Origin: Dyella thiooxydans | GTDB lineage: Bacteria; Pseudomonadota; Gammaproteobacteria; Xanthomonadales; Rhodanobacteraceae | Direction: 5' to 3' | Assembly: GCF_001641285.1 (NCBI RefSeq) | Contig: NZ_CP014841.1 | Span: forward strand, 4,163,173 to 4,227,172 | Length of the DNA stretch: 64,000 bases | Shown: positions 17,473 through 26,239 of the stretch, one piece after another | How the letters are laid out: each line of letters starts with the position of its first letter | How positions within the stretch are numbered: the stretch's first letter is position 1 | Made by a program: the position numbers and the translations under genes | The notes under the pieces: generated by a model | Databases searched by the model: none | What the model saw: only the letters and a program-made list of their open reading frames with translations | What the model was told of the DNA's origin: nothing

Positions 17473-20400
17473 ATGCAAACGATGCAGGAGCCACCGCACG
17501 AACCGGTGCACCTGTCCGGGGAACAACTGGTCCGCCTGATGGAGCTGCAGCGTCGGCTGCTCGACCTGGTGGCGCGCGGGGGACCGTTGTCGGAGCGGCT
17601 GGACGAGGCTTGCCGCCTGTTCGAGTCCTTCGTGCCGGGCGCCATGGCCACGGTGATGCGGCTGGGGCCTTCCGGGCGGCTGCACTTCGTCAGCGCTCCC
17701 AGCGTACCCGTCGCCGTCCAGACGCTGCTGGACGGCGTCGTTCCGGGCCCGGACTCCGGCTCCTGCGCATGCGCGGCCTGGACCGGCGAACCCGCCTTCG
17801 TCAGCGATGCCCGTGAGGATCCACGCTGGGCCTCGCTGCGCGACGTGGCGGCGGAGCACGGAATCGGCGCCTGCTGGTCGGCCCCGGTGCGACTGCGTTC
17901 GCGGGAAGTGGCCGGCACGTTTGCGTTGACCTCCTTCGAACGTCGCCTGCCCGACGTGCTTCATCGCCAGCTGATGGAGCTGGGCGCCGGCGTGGCCGGT
18001 CTCCTGTTCGACCAGGCGGCGGAGCATGAGCGCCAGGAGGCCGATGGCGCGGAACTGCGACGCATGGCGCTGGTGGCATCCCGGGTGCCGGTCGGGGTGG
18101 CGATCACCGATCTCGACGGGCGCATCCAGTGGGTGAATGAGGGCTTCCGCAGCCTCGGGGGCCTCGGCGACGAGGACTTGCTCGGGCACCTCCGCGGCGA
18201 GGTGATGCTGGGCGAGCGCACCGACCGGAAGGCCCTGCAGGCCCTGCATGAGGCGATCGCTGCGTGCCAGCCATTCGCCGGGATGCTGGTGGACTACCGG
18301 CGGGACGGTGGTTTCGCCATCGTGCAGGTGGCCAGCACGCCACGGCGCGACGCCGCGGGCCGCTGCGAGGGGGCACTGCTGGTGGAGACCGACGTAACCG
18401 CCAGCCGCCGCCTGGCCGACTTCAATGCCCTGCTGGCCGAGGTCACCGAGTGCGCCTCCGCCTACGACGATGCCCTGCCGCTGTTGCAGCGCGTCTGCGA
18501 GCTCGCGGTAGCGCACGCGGGGCTGTGTCTGGCCTGGGTCGGCCAGCCGGGACCGGATGGCTGGTTCGAGTTCCTTGCCAGCGCCGGCCCGGCGATCGGC
18601 TACATGGAGGGTCTTCGGATCAGCGCGGATCCGGAGCTGCCGGAAGGCGGCGGATCCACCGGGCGCACCTGGCGCGAGGGGGGCGGCTACTACAACCGCT
18701 CGTTCGCCCACGCCGGCTTTCTGGCTCCTTGGCGGGAGCGCGCCGCGCGCTTCGCGATCGGCGCCAGCGCCACGCTGCCGATCCGCCGGGGTGGCCGCAT
18801 GTGGGCGGTGCTTACCGTCTACCACCTGCGTGAGGACATGTTCGATACCGAGCTGCGGACGGTGCTCGAAGCCATCGCCGGCAGCATCTCGAGGGGGCTG
18901 GACCGGCTCGACCTGGTCCACCGCGAACGCGAGATCCAGGCGCTCAACCAGTCCATGCTCGACAGCACCACGGTGGGGGTTCTGCTGCTGCGTGAGCGGG
19001 TCGTGGCGCGGGCCAACGAACGCGCCGCCCAACTGCTCGGGGCCGCCGGTGCGCAGGCGCTGCTCGGCACGCGCGCGATCGATCTCTACGCCGACCGTGC
19101 GCAGGGCGAGGCCATGCCCGGGCGCATCGCGGAGGCGTTCGCGAAGGACGGGCGCGCGGTGATGGAGGTGGCGGCCCGCCGCCTCGACGGCGACCAGGTC
19201 TGGCTGCGGATCGAGGGGGCTCCGTTCCTGCGGGCGGGCTTCGACCAGATCTGGACCCTGGTCGACATCAGCGGGCAGCGCGAGGCGCTGGCCTCCCAGG
19301 CGCTGCTGGCGCGCGCGCTCGCCTCGGTCAAGGAGGGGGTGATCATCACCGATGCCGAGCAGCGTACGGTCTACGTGAACCGCGCCTTCGAAACGATCAC
19401 CGGGTACGGCCCGGACGACATCCTCGGTCGCAACTGCCGTCTGCTGCAGGGCGAGCTGACCGATCCGGGCATGCGCGCCCGGATCATCGCTCGCCTGTCT
19501 GCCAAAGACAGCTTCGAGGGCGAGATCCTCAACTACCGCAAGGACGGCCGCAGCTTCTGGAACCTGCTGGCGATCACGCCGTTGCGCGACGAGGCGGGGC
19601 AGGTGACCCATTTCGTGGGCGTGCAGCGCAACATCGACGAGATCCGCGCCTTGCGCGACCGGCTCGAGTACCTGGCCTTCCACGACGACCTCACCGGCCT
19701 GCCGAACCGGCGCGAACTGGATCGGCACTTGCCGGGCGCGATCGCCGCCGCCCAGGCCGCGCGACGGGCGCTGGCGGTCGGCAAGATCGACCTGGACGAC
19801 TTCAGGGTGGTCAACGAGAGCTTCGGTCCGAGTCGCGGTGACCAGTTGTTGCAGCAGTTGTCCCAGCGCATCCGCCAGCGGCTTGCGCCGGGCGAGTTCC
19901 TGGCGCGCGTAGGCGGCGACGAGTTCGTCGTGGTGCTGTCCAGCCGGGGGGCCGCCTTCACCGACGAAGAGCTGGATGCCTGCGCCGGCCGCCTCGGCGA
20001 GGCGTTCGCCGACCCGGTGTCACTTGCACCGGGCCTGCAGGTGGAAGTCTCCCAGAGCATGGGTATCGCGTTGTTTCCCGACGATGGCGCCGAAGGCGGC
20101 CTGCTGCTGCGCAATGCCGAGGAGGCGCTGTACCAGTGCAAGCAGAACCGACGCAGTCGCCGACGCTGGTGGCTTCGCCACGGAACGGCACCGGCGGCGG
20201 ATGCCCACGTCGAGCAGTCCATCGAGGCCTACGGCGAGGACGCCTCGCGCCTGCTGCGCAAGCTGGCATCGCAGACGGATGCCGTGCAGCAGACCTTCAT
20301 CGAGGAGTTCTACCGGCGCCTGGGCGACGAGCCGCATTCGCGCGAGATCCTCGACGGGCTGGCCCCCGCCGACCTCGCCCTCCTGCGCGAACGCCAGGGT

Positions 20401-22218
20401 GAACACCTGCGCCGACTGGCCGGTGGCGACCTGTCGTGGGAACGACTGCAGGAAGAGAGCCGGCGGCTCGGACGCATCCACGCCCTGGTCGGCGTGGACG
20501 GTGCCCAGCTGATGTACTGGATGGCGGTGTATCGCGACATGCTGAGTGCCCACTTCAACGCCCAGCCGATGCTCGCCCGCGAGCGCTACCAGGTGGTGCA
20601 GCTGCTGGACCAGCGCATCCGCGACGACATGCAGATCCAGCTGCAGGCGCAGGCCGAGACCAACGAGCAGTTCGTCGAGATGGTCCTGCAGGCGCTGCCT
20701 GCCTCGTGGGGGTCGTGGACGGATGCGATGGGCAGCGAGCTCGCCCAGCTTGCCCGGATGCCCGGCATCGCCTGTGCGCTGGTGCTGCGGCAGAGTTCCG
20801 AGGGCGTGTTCAGCGTGGAGGCCAGCGACGGGCCGCTGGCGCCGCAGGTAACCGCATTGTTCGCTGCCGAAGGTGGCGAGATCGGACCGCTGCGCCCGCC
20901 TTCCGATTCGTTGCTGATACGTGCCTGGCAGTCCGGTCGGGTGCATGCGTCCGCCTCGCTCGTGCGATCGACCCGCGTCGACAGCTGGGGCGAACTGGAC
21001 GAGCACATGCTGCGCCTGGGGATCCGCGCCGGAGCCCACCTGCCGGTGCTGGACGCGCAGGGGCAGCCGGTGGCGCTGCTGGTGGTGCTCGGCCGTTTCC
21101 CGCGCCAGTTCGGCGGCACGGTGATGCAGCAGTTCACCCGCAACCTGCAGCAGCGCTGGAGCGAGATCTGGCAGCGCGGCACGCGCCCGCCGCCGCCGGT
21201 CTCGCAGGAACAGGCGGTTGCCTATCGCCGCCGCCTGTTCGAGGGCGGGCTGCAGATGGCGATGCAGCCCATCGTGGACCTGCGCGATGGCAAGCTGGCC
21301 AAGGTGGAGGCGCTGGCGCGGCTGGTGCTGGAGGACGGGACCATGGTCGGCCCCGACGTGTTCATCCCGCTACTGCGCCAGGTCGAGCTGGACCGCCTGT
21401 TCGTGCGCGGGCTGGACATCGCGCTCGCTGCACTGTGCGCCTGGCAGGCCGAAGGCCTGGTGGTCGACGTGTCGATCAACCTGCCGCCACTGACCCTGGC
21501 CGAGCCGGCCTGCGCATCCTGGGTGGCGCAGGCGCTGGCCACGCACCGGGTGGCGCCGCACCGGCTGGTGCTGGAGGTCCTGGAGACGCAGCAGTTCGAC
21601 GAGCTGGTGCGCGACGAGAACGTGCAGCGCCTGCTCGATCTCGGCGTGCAGCTGGCCATGGACGACCTGGGCTCCGGCTACAGCAGCCTGCGCCGGCTGG
21701 CGAGCCTGCCTTTCAGCGCAATCAAGGTCGACCAGGACCTGCTCAAGCGCCTGCGCAGCGAGCCGGCGCAGACCATCAGCCTGGTCAGCGCGGTGATCCA
21801 GATGGGCCGCGACTTCGGCTGCGATGTGGTGGTGGAGGGGCTGGAGGACGTGGGCATGATCGAGGTCGCCCGCCTGCTCGGCGCCCGTTACGGGCAGGGC
21901 TATGGCCTCGGTCGCCCGATGCCGGTCGAGGCGCTGCCGTGCTGGCATCGCCAGACGCGCATGCCCGACCTGTCCGCGCCGCTGTCCACGCGCATCGGTG
22001 CGGTCGCGTTCCAGTGGTGGTCGATCAGGCATCGCTCGCTGCACGCCGCCACGCTCGAGGCCTGCCCGATGAGTGTCCTGCTGGCGCAACTGGGCGACTC
22101 CGGTCAGGCGGCACGCGTGCTCCACGATCGGCAGCACGCCGAGCCGCACAACAGCGCAGTTGCCCGCGACCTGCTCGATGCACTGGAAGCGCTGGTGCGA
22201 TCGCGCCCGGTCGACTAG
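17473..22218 (+). CDS. Multidomain c-di-GMP enzyme: GAF-PAS-GAF-PAS-PAS-GGDEF-globin-GAF-EAL
   Basis: The product (1581 residues from ATG 17473; 1578 from ATG 17482) should make and/or degrade cyclic di-GMP. Approximate domains are GAF 20-180, PAS 196-310, GAF 316-483, PAS 490-600, PAS 610-733 and GGDEF 735-895, with GGDEF intact at about 814-818 and no RxxD inhibitory site. A helical 910-1070 region resembles a globin-coupled sensor, with a GRIHALVG segment whose histidine aligns with the heme ligand of DosC-type sensors. A weak GAF-like region (1066-1240) and an EAL domain (1250-1495) follow. The EAL domain has E1279 in VEALAR plus the expected N, DD, K and Q motifs, so it looks catalytically competent. 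No membrane segment is evident, so it is probably cytosolic. Placing a globin-like domain between GGDEF and EAL is unusual. Confidence 0.85.
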   Translation: MQTMQEPPHEPVHLSGEQLVRLMELQRRLLDLVARGGPLSERLDEACRLFESFVPGAMATVMRLGPSGRLHFVSAPSVPVAVQTLLDGVVPGPDSGSCACAAWTGEPAFVSDAREDPRWASLRDVAAEHGIGACWSAPVRLRSREVAGTFALTSFERRLPDVLHRQLMELGAGVAGLLFDQAAEHERQEADGAELRRMALVASRVPVGVAITDLDGRIQWVNEGFRSLGGLGDEDLLGHLRGEVMLGERTDRKALQALHEAIAACQPFAGMLVDYRRDGGFAIVQVASTPRRDAAGRCEGALLVETDVTASRRLADFNALLAEVTECASAYDDALPLLQRVCELAVAHAGLCLAWVGQPGPDGWFEFLASAGPAIGYMEGLRISADPELPEGGGSTGRTWREGGGYYNRSFAHAGFLAPWRERAARFAIGASATLPIRRGGRMWAVLTVYHLREDMFDTELRTVLEAIAGSISRGLDRLDLVHREREIQALNQSMLDSTTVGVLLLRERVVARANERAAQLLGAAGAQALLGTRAIDLYADRAQGEAMPGRIAEAFAKDGRAVMEVAARRLDGDQVWLRIEGAPFLRAGFDQIWTLVDISGQREALASQALLARALASVKEGVIITDAEQRTVYVNRAFETITGYGPDDILGRNCRLLQGELTDPGMRARIIARLSAKDSFEGEILNYRKDGRSFWNLLAITPLRDEAGQVTHFVGVQRNIDEIRALRDRLEYLAFHDDLTGLPNRRELDRHLPGAIAAAQAARRALAVGKIDLDDFRVVNESFGPSRGDQLLQQLSQRIRQRLAPGEFLARVGGDEFVVVLSSRGAAFTDEELDACAGRLGEAFADPVSLAPGLQVEVSQSMGIALFPDDGAEGGLLLRNAEEALYQCKQNRRSRRRWWLRHGTAPAADAHVEQSIEAYGEDASRLLRKLASQTDAVQQTFIEEFYRRLGDEPHSREILDGLAPADLALLRERQGEHLRRLAGGDLSWERLQEESRRLGRIHALVGVDGAQLMYWMAVYRDMLSAHFNAQPMLARERYQVVQLLDQRIRDDMQIQLQAQAETNEQFVEMVLQALPASWGSWTDAMGSELAQLARMPGIACALVLRQSSEGVFSVEASDGPLAPQVTALFAAEGGEIGPLRPPSDSLLIRAWQSGRVHASASLVRSTRVDSWGELDEHMLRLGIRAGAHLPVLDAQGQPVALLVVLGRFPRQFGGTVMQQFTRNLQQRWSEIWQRGTRPPPPVSQEQAVAYRRRLFEGGLQMAMQPIVDLRDGKLAKVEALARLVLEDGTMVGPDVFIPLLRQVELDRLFVRGLDIALAALCAWQAEGLVVDVSINLPPLTLAEPACASWVAQALATHRVAPHRLVLEVLETQQFDELVRDENVQRLLDLGVQLAMDDLGSGYSSLRRLASLPFSAIKVDQDLLKRLRSEPAQTISLVSAVIQMGRDFGCDVVVEGLEDVGMIEVARLLGARYGQGYGLGRPMPVEALPCWHRQTRMPDLSAPLSTRIGAVAFQWWSIRHRSLHAATLEACPMSVLLAQLGDSGQAARVLHDRQHAEPHNSAVARDLLDALEALVRSRPVD

Positions 22219-22443
22219 CTACCCCTTTGCTGGAGGCGGAGGATCTTTTTCTGCCGGATGCGGTCTGCGCCTGCACAGCCGGACCTCACCTGCGCGCAAG
22301 TTGTTGCAGATGTTCCGCGCGGGTGGGGTCGGCATGACGTGACCGCGTTGAATACCCGGGCGAAGTCGTTTCGCCTGGTGCCCTGCGCGCGCCGCGTTCT
22401 GGCGACGGGTGCGGACGTGTTCCGGAAACAAGGAAAGGAATTG

Positions 22444-25113
22444 ATGAAGAAGAGTTCGATGAGTGCCGTGATCGGCATGCTTCTGGCGGCCGGTGCGATC
22501 GGCCAGGTTCAGGCCGCGGCGGTCCCCGCCGACGTCACCCGGGCCACGCTGGACAACGGCCTGCGCGTGGTGATCGTGCGCGATACCCTGGCGCCGGTGG
22601 TGACCACCGAGCTGAACTACCTGGTCGGCTCGGACGAGGTGCCGGCGGCGTTCCCGGGCACGGCGCACGCGATGGAGCACATGATGTTCCGTGGCAGCCC
22701 GGGACTGAGCAAGGACCAGCTCGCCGCGATCGCGGCGAACATGGGCGGCGCGTTCAACGCCGATACCACCCAGGGCGTCACCCAGTACTACTTCGTCACG
22801 CCGTCGCAGGACCTGGACGTGGCATTGCACGTCGAGTCGCTGCGCATGCGCGGCGTGGACGTGACCGAGAAGGACTGGGCGAAGGAGCGCGGCGCGATCG
22901 AGCAGGAAGTCTCGCGCGACCTGTCCAACCCGTCCTACAAGGCCTACGAGCAGTTGCAGGCTCAGTTGTTCGCCGGCACACCCTACGGCCACACGCCGCT
23001 GGGCACGCGTGCCTCGTTCGACAAGACGTCGGCGGCGATGCTCAAGCGGTTCCACGACACCTGGTACGCGCCGAACAACGCGATCCTGGTGATTGCCGGC
23101 GACGTCGATCCGGCTGCGACGCTGGCCAGGGTGAAGCAGGAGTTCGGCGACATCCCGCGCAGCCAGCTGCCGGCGCGGCCGGAATTTTCCTTCAAGCCCG
23201 TGCAGGCCAAGGCGGTCGCCCTGCCGACCGACAGTCCCTACGGTTCGGTGTACCTGGCCTATCGCCTGCCCGGCATGAAGGCGAAGGATTACGCCACGGC
23301 CGCGGTGCTCGGCCAGGCGCTGGCGTCCAAGCGTGCCGGACTGTTCGGCATGGGCATGGACGGCACCGCGCTCTACGGCGGCTTCGCCGCGCAGTTCATG
23401 CCGCAGGCCGGCTTCGGCATGGCGGTCGGCATCTTCCCGCGTGGCGGCAACCCGCAGCCGGTGCTGGCACGGATGCGTTCGATCCTGGCGCAGGCGGCCA
23501 GCAAGGGCGTTGATCCGGCATTGGTCGATGCGGCCAAGCGCCAGGCGATCGCGGCGCTGGAATTCAAGAAGAACTCGGTGGATGGGCTGGCCAACGCCTG
23601 GTCGCAGGCGTTGGCATTCGAGGGGCTCGACTCGCCGGATGCGATCAGGCAGGCGATCGAGGCGGTGACCCCGGCGCAGGTCGATGCGCTGGCCAGGGCG
23701 ACCTTCGATCCTGCCCATGCCGTGACCGCCATCCTGACCCCGGAGAGCTCGGGCAAGCCGATTGCGGGCAAGGGCTTCGGCGGCGCGGAAAGCTTCGCCT
23801 CCAGCCCGGACAAGCCGGTGCAGCTGCCCGAGTGGGCGGCCAAGGCCTTCGCCAAGCTGAGCGTGCCGAAGTCCTCGCTGCACCCGGTCGACTACCACCT
23901 CGCCAACGGCATGCGGCTGATCGTGCAGCCGGAGGCGATCAGCAACACCGTGGTGGCCTTCGGCCGCGTGCAGACCAACCAGGACCTGCAGGCACCCAAG
24001 GGTGAGGAGGGCGTCGCCGACGTGCTGGGTCAACTGTTCCAGTTCGGCACCACCCACCTCGACCGCCTGCAGTACCAGGCCGCGCTCGACGCGATCAGCG
24101 CCCGTGCGTCCGCCGGCAGCAGCTTCTCGCTGGCGGTGCCGTCGACCCACTTCGCCGAGGGCATGAAGTTGCTGGCCGATGCCGAGCTGCACCCGGCGCT
24201 GCCGGCCAAGGCGTTCCCGATCGTGCAGCGGCAGACGGCCGGCTTCGTCGCCGGACAGGTGCAGTCGCCGGATTTCCTGACCCAGATCGGCCTGGACCAG
24301 GCGCTGCTGCCGGCCGGCGATCCGGAGCTGCGCCACGCCACGCCGCAGAGCGTGATGGGCCTGACCCTGGACAAGGTGAAGCAGTATTACGCCCAGGTGT
24401 TCCGACCGGACATGACCACCCTGGTGGTGGTCGGCAAGGTCGATCCGGCGCAGGTGAAGCAGGTGGTGGAGCAGGCCTTTGGTGATTGGAAGGCGAGCGG
24501 GCCGAAACCCGAGGTGGACTACGCCGCGGTGCCGGCGAACCATGCCGGCCAGCTGCACGTGCCCGACACCAGCGCCAGCCAGGACAGCGTGACGATGGCG
24601 CAGACCATCGACGTCACCCGCGACGATCCGGACCGCTATGCGCTGAACCTCGGCAACGAGGTGCTGGGCGGCGGCTTCTACGCCTCGCGCCTCTACCACG
24701 ACCTGCGCGATACCCGCGGCCTGGTCTACAGCGTCGGTACCAGCTTCGACTACGGCAGGAACCGCAGCACCTACTCGGTGGACTACGGCGCCGATCCGGA
24801 CAAGGTGAAGGCGGCCAGCGCACTGGTGGTGCAGGACCTGAAGCAGATGCAGACGACGCCGGTATCGCCGGCCGACCTAGATCGCGCCAAGGGCATCCTG
24901 TTGCGGCAGATGCCGCTGGGCGAATCCAGCTTCGGTGGTATCGGCGGGCAGTTGCTCGGTCTGGCGATCGAGGGCAAGCCGCTGGATGCGACCACGGTCG
25001 CCGCGAAGCACTACCTGGAGATGACCGCGCTGCAGGTGCAGCAGGCGTTCGCCAAACACGTGCGGCCGGAGGCCTTCGTCACGGCGGTGAAGGGGCCGGC
25101 CCCGAAGGGGTAA
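22444..25113 (+). CDS. M16 family zinc metallopeptidase, secreted two-domain form
   Basis: M16 (pitrilysin) peptidases degrade peptides inside a clamshell built from two homologous halves. The 889-residue product starts with a signal peptide ending near VQAAA, predicting a periplasmic or exported enzyme. The N-terminal half has the inverted zinc motif HAMEH (H75, E78, H79), with the downstream glutamate in a GAIEQEVSRDL block. The second half shares the fold but lacks the zinc motif, as is usual. The ATG at 22444 has a strong purine-rich ribosome-binding site (AAGGAAAGG). The 225 bases before it hold no other gene that I can support. Zinc ligands are intact, so it should be active; the substrate is unknown. 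Confidence 0.88.
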   Translation: MKKSSMSAVIGMLLAAGAIGQVQAAAVPADVTRATLDNGLRVVIVRDTLAPVVTTELNYLVGSDEVPAAFPGTAHAMEHMMFRGSPGLSKDQLAAIAANMGGAFNADTTQGVTQYYFVTPSQDLDVALHVESLRMRGVDVTEKDWAKERGAIEQEVSRDLSNPSYKAYEQLQAQLFAGTPYGHTPLGTRASFDKTSAAMLKRFHDTWYAPNNAILVIAGDVDPAATLARVKQEFGDIPRSQLPARPEFSFKPVQAKAVALPTDSPYGSVYLAYRLPGMKAKDYATAAVLGQALASKRAGLFGMGMDGTALYGGFAAQFMPQAGFGMAVGIFPRGGNPQPVLARMRSILAQAASKGVDPALVDAAKRQAIAALEFKKNSVDGLANAWSQALAFEGLDSPDAIRQAIEAVTPAQVDALARATFDPAHAVTAILTPESSGKPIAGKGFGGAESFASSPDKPVQLPEWAAKAFAKLSVPKSSLHPVDYHLANGMRLIVQPEAISNTVVAFGRVQTNQDLQAPKGEEGVADVLGQLFQFGTTHLDRLQYQAALDAISARASAGSSFSLAVPSTHFAEGMKLLADAELHPALPAKAFPIVQRQTAGFVAGQVQSPDFLTQIGLDQALLPAGDPELRHATPQSVMGLTLDKVKQYYAQVFRPDMTTLVVVGKVDPAQVKQVVEQAFGDWKASGPKPEVDYAAVPANHAGQLHVPDTSASQDSVTMAQTIDVTRDDPDRYALNLGNEVLGGGFYASRLYHDLRDTRGLVYSVGTSFDYGRNRSTYSVDYGADPDKVKAASALVVQDLKQMQTTPVSPADLDRAKGILLRQMPLGESSFGGIGGQLLGLAIEGKPLDATTVAAKHYLEMTALQVQQAFAKHVRPEAFVTAVKGPAPKG

Positions 25114-25122
25114 GCAGGGACC

Positions 25123-25147
25123 GGCGGTGGGCGTTCTGCCCACCGCC
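25123..25147 (+). terminator. Hairpin after the M16 peptidase gene
   Basis: A perfect ten-base-pair stem (GGCGGTGGGC with GCCCACCGCC) around the loop GTTCT begins nine bases after the stop codon. There is only a short TT after it, so it may attenuate rather than fully stop transcription into the next small gene. Confidence 0.5.
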
Positions 25148-25165
25148 TTGCCGACGGGAGACAGT

Positions 25166-25597
25166 ATGTCGAAGCAAGATGGCTATCCCATTGCGATTGC
25201 TTCGCTGCGGGAGCAGGCGCGGGATCGTTACCGCCTCTGGTTCTTCACCGGCCTGGTCTTGTTGTGCGTCGCGGCGACGGTGATTGTTCACGGATTCACG
25301 GGGTCCGGACTGCCGATTGCGATCGCGGAAGGTGCAGTGATCGGCATGTTGCCCTCGGCGGTCGCCGGGCAGCCCGGATGCATGCCTCTCGGGCCCGGCG
25401 ACGCGATGAAGGTCGAGCAATGGTTCGAAGGAAAGCGCTACCGGCGGGATGGCCGTGGCTGGGTTCCGGCTGTGCCGCGCGCCCTCTACTTCGACAGCCA
25501 GATCGTCTCCATCGCAGGCGGCGTCGTTACCGGGCCGGTCGTCACCCTGCGGGCCCTCCGTCGTTATCTGCAATCCGGCTATACCCGACCGCAATAA
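25166..25597 (+). CDS. Small membrane protein of unknown function
   Basis: I do not recognise this 143-residue protein. The N-terminal 35 residues are charged. One clear membrane helix follows (about 37-56, FFTGLVLLCVAATVIVHGF), then a second weakly hydrophobic, glycine- and alanine-rich stretch (about 60-78). The C-terminal soluble part contains WFEGKRYRRDGRGWVPAVPRA, a basic, aromatic-rich block. GGGAG lies a few bases before the ATG. It sits between the M16 peptidase and a bidirectional terminator, and may be co-transcribed with the peptidase if the intervening hairpin leaks. Codon use is like its neighbours. Confidence 0.6.
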   Translation: MSKQDGYPIAIASLREQARDRYRLWFFTGLVLLCVAATVIVHGFTGSGLPIAIAEGAVIGMLPSAVAGQPGCMPLGPGDAMKVEQWFEGKRYRRDGRGWVPAVPRALYFDSQIVSIAGGVVTGPVVTLRALRRYLQSGYTRPQ

Positions 25598-25602
25598 GCC
25601 CA

Positions 25603-25638
25603 GAACGAAAAGCCCGCTGGAGGGCGGGCTTTTCGTTC
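25603..25638. terminator. Bidirectional terminator between the small membrane protein and dps
   Basis: A perfect 15-base-pair stem (25603-25617 with 25624-25638) includes AAAAGC/GCTTTT at its outer end, so T-runs appear on both strands. It separates the two convergent genes. Confidence 0.88.
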
Positions 25639-25654
25639 CACCGGTGGAGTTCGC

Positions 25655-26122
25655 TCACTTCAGCAGCGAGCGGAGCATCCAGGCGGTCTTCTCGTGCTCC
25701 TTCAGGCGCCCGGTGACCATGTCGGCGGTACCTTCGTCGCCGGCCTTGTCGGCCACCTTGATGGTTTCGCGGGCGGTATGCGCCACGATCTCGTGACCTT
25801 CCACCAGCTGGCCGACCATGTCCTTCCAGTCGGGGACGCCGGACTCCTCCTTGATCGCGCTCAGCTTGCCGAACTGGCTGTAGGAGCCCGGGGCGAACAC
25901 GTCCAGCGTGCGGATGCGTTCGGCGACCTCGTCGGCGGCCAGCCACAGCTCGTTGTACTGGGTCTCGAACATCGCGTGCAGGCTGTTGAACTGCAGGCCG
26001 GTCACGTTCCAGTGGAAGCTGTGGGTCTTCAGGTACAGCGAATAGGTGTCGGCCAAGAGCTTGGACAGATGCTTGGCGATCGCTTCGCGATCCTTCTTGG
26101 CAATACCGATATTCATGGCCAT
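25655..26122 (-). CDS. dps: Dps family DNA-binding ferritin-like protein
   Basis: Dps forms a 12-subunit shell that oxidises and stores iron with hydrogen peroxide and protects DNA in starvation. The 155-residue protein has the family ferroxidase pattern: KTHSFHWNV (histidine) and, further on, [14 protein letters not shown] (acidic ligands). Length is typical. The N-terminus is short with several lysines, which could contact DNA. The ATG at 26122 is preceded by AAGGAG at good spacing. A possible -10 box, TATGCT, lies about 40 bases upstream on the minus strand; no regulator site is obvious. Confidence 0.93.
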   Translation of the reverse strand: MAMNIGIAKKDREAIAKHLSKLLADTYSLYLKTHSFHWNVTGLQFNSLHAMFETQYNELWLAADEVAERIRTLDVFAPGSYSQFGKLSAIKEESGVPDWKDMVGQLVEGHEIVAHTARETIKVADKAGDEGTADMVTGRLKEHEKTAWMLRSLLK

Positions 26123-26239
26123 AGGGGCTCCTTCGGTGGGTTCGTTGCTTGCAGGAGTCCAGCATAGTCGCCGCTTCCGTCGCCGGGAAATGAAACCTCC
26201 CGATGCCGGCCATAGGCTGCCGCTATCATGTGCGGTCCG

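Noticed and set aside
19912..19926. GGDEF domain considered degenerate because an EAL domain is also present
   Set aside because: The GGDEF motif and the upstream D-x-D-D-F metal region are intact; only the inhibitory RxxD site is missing.
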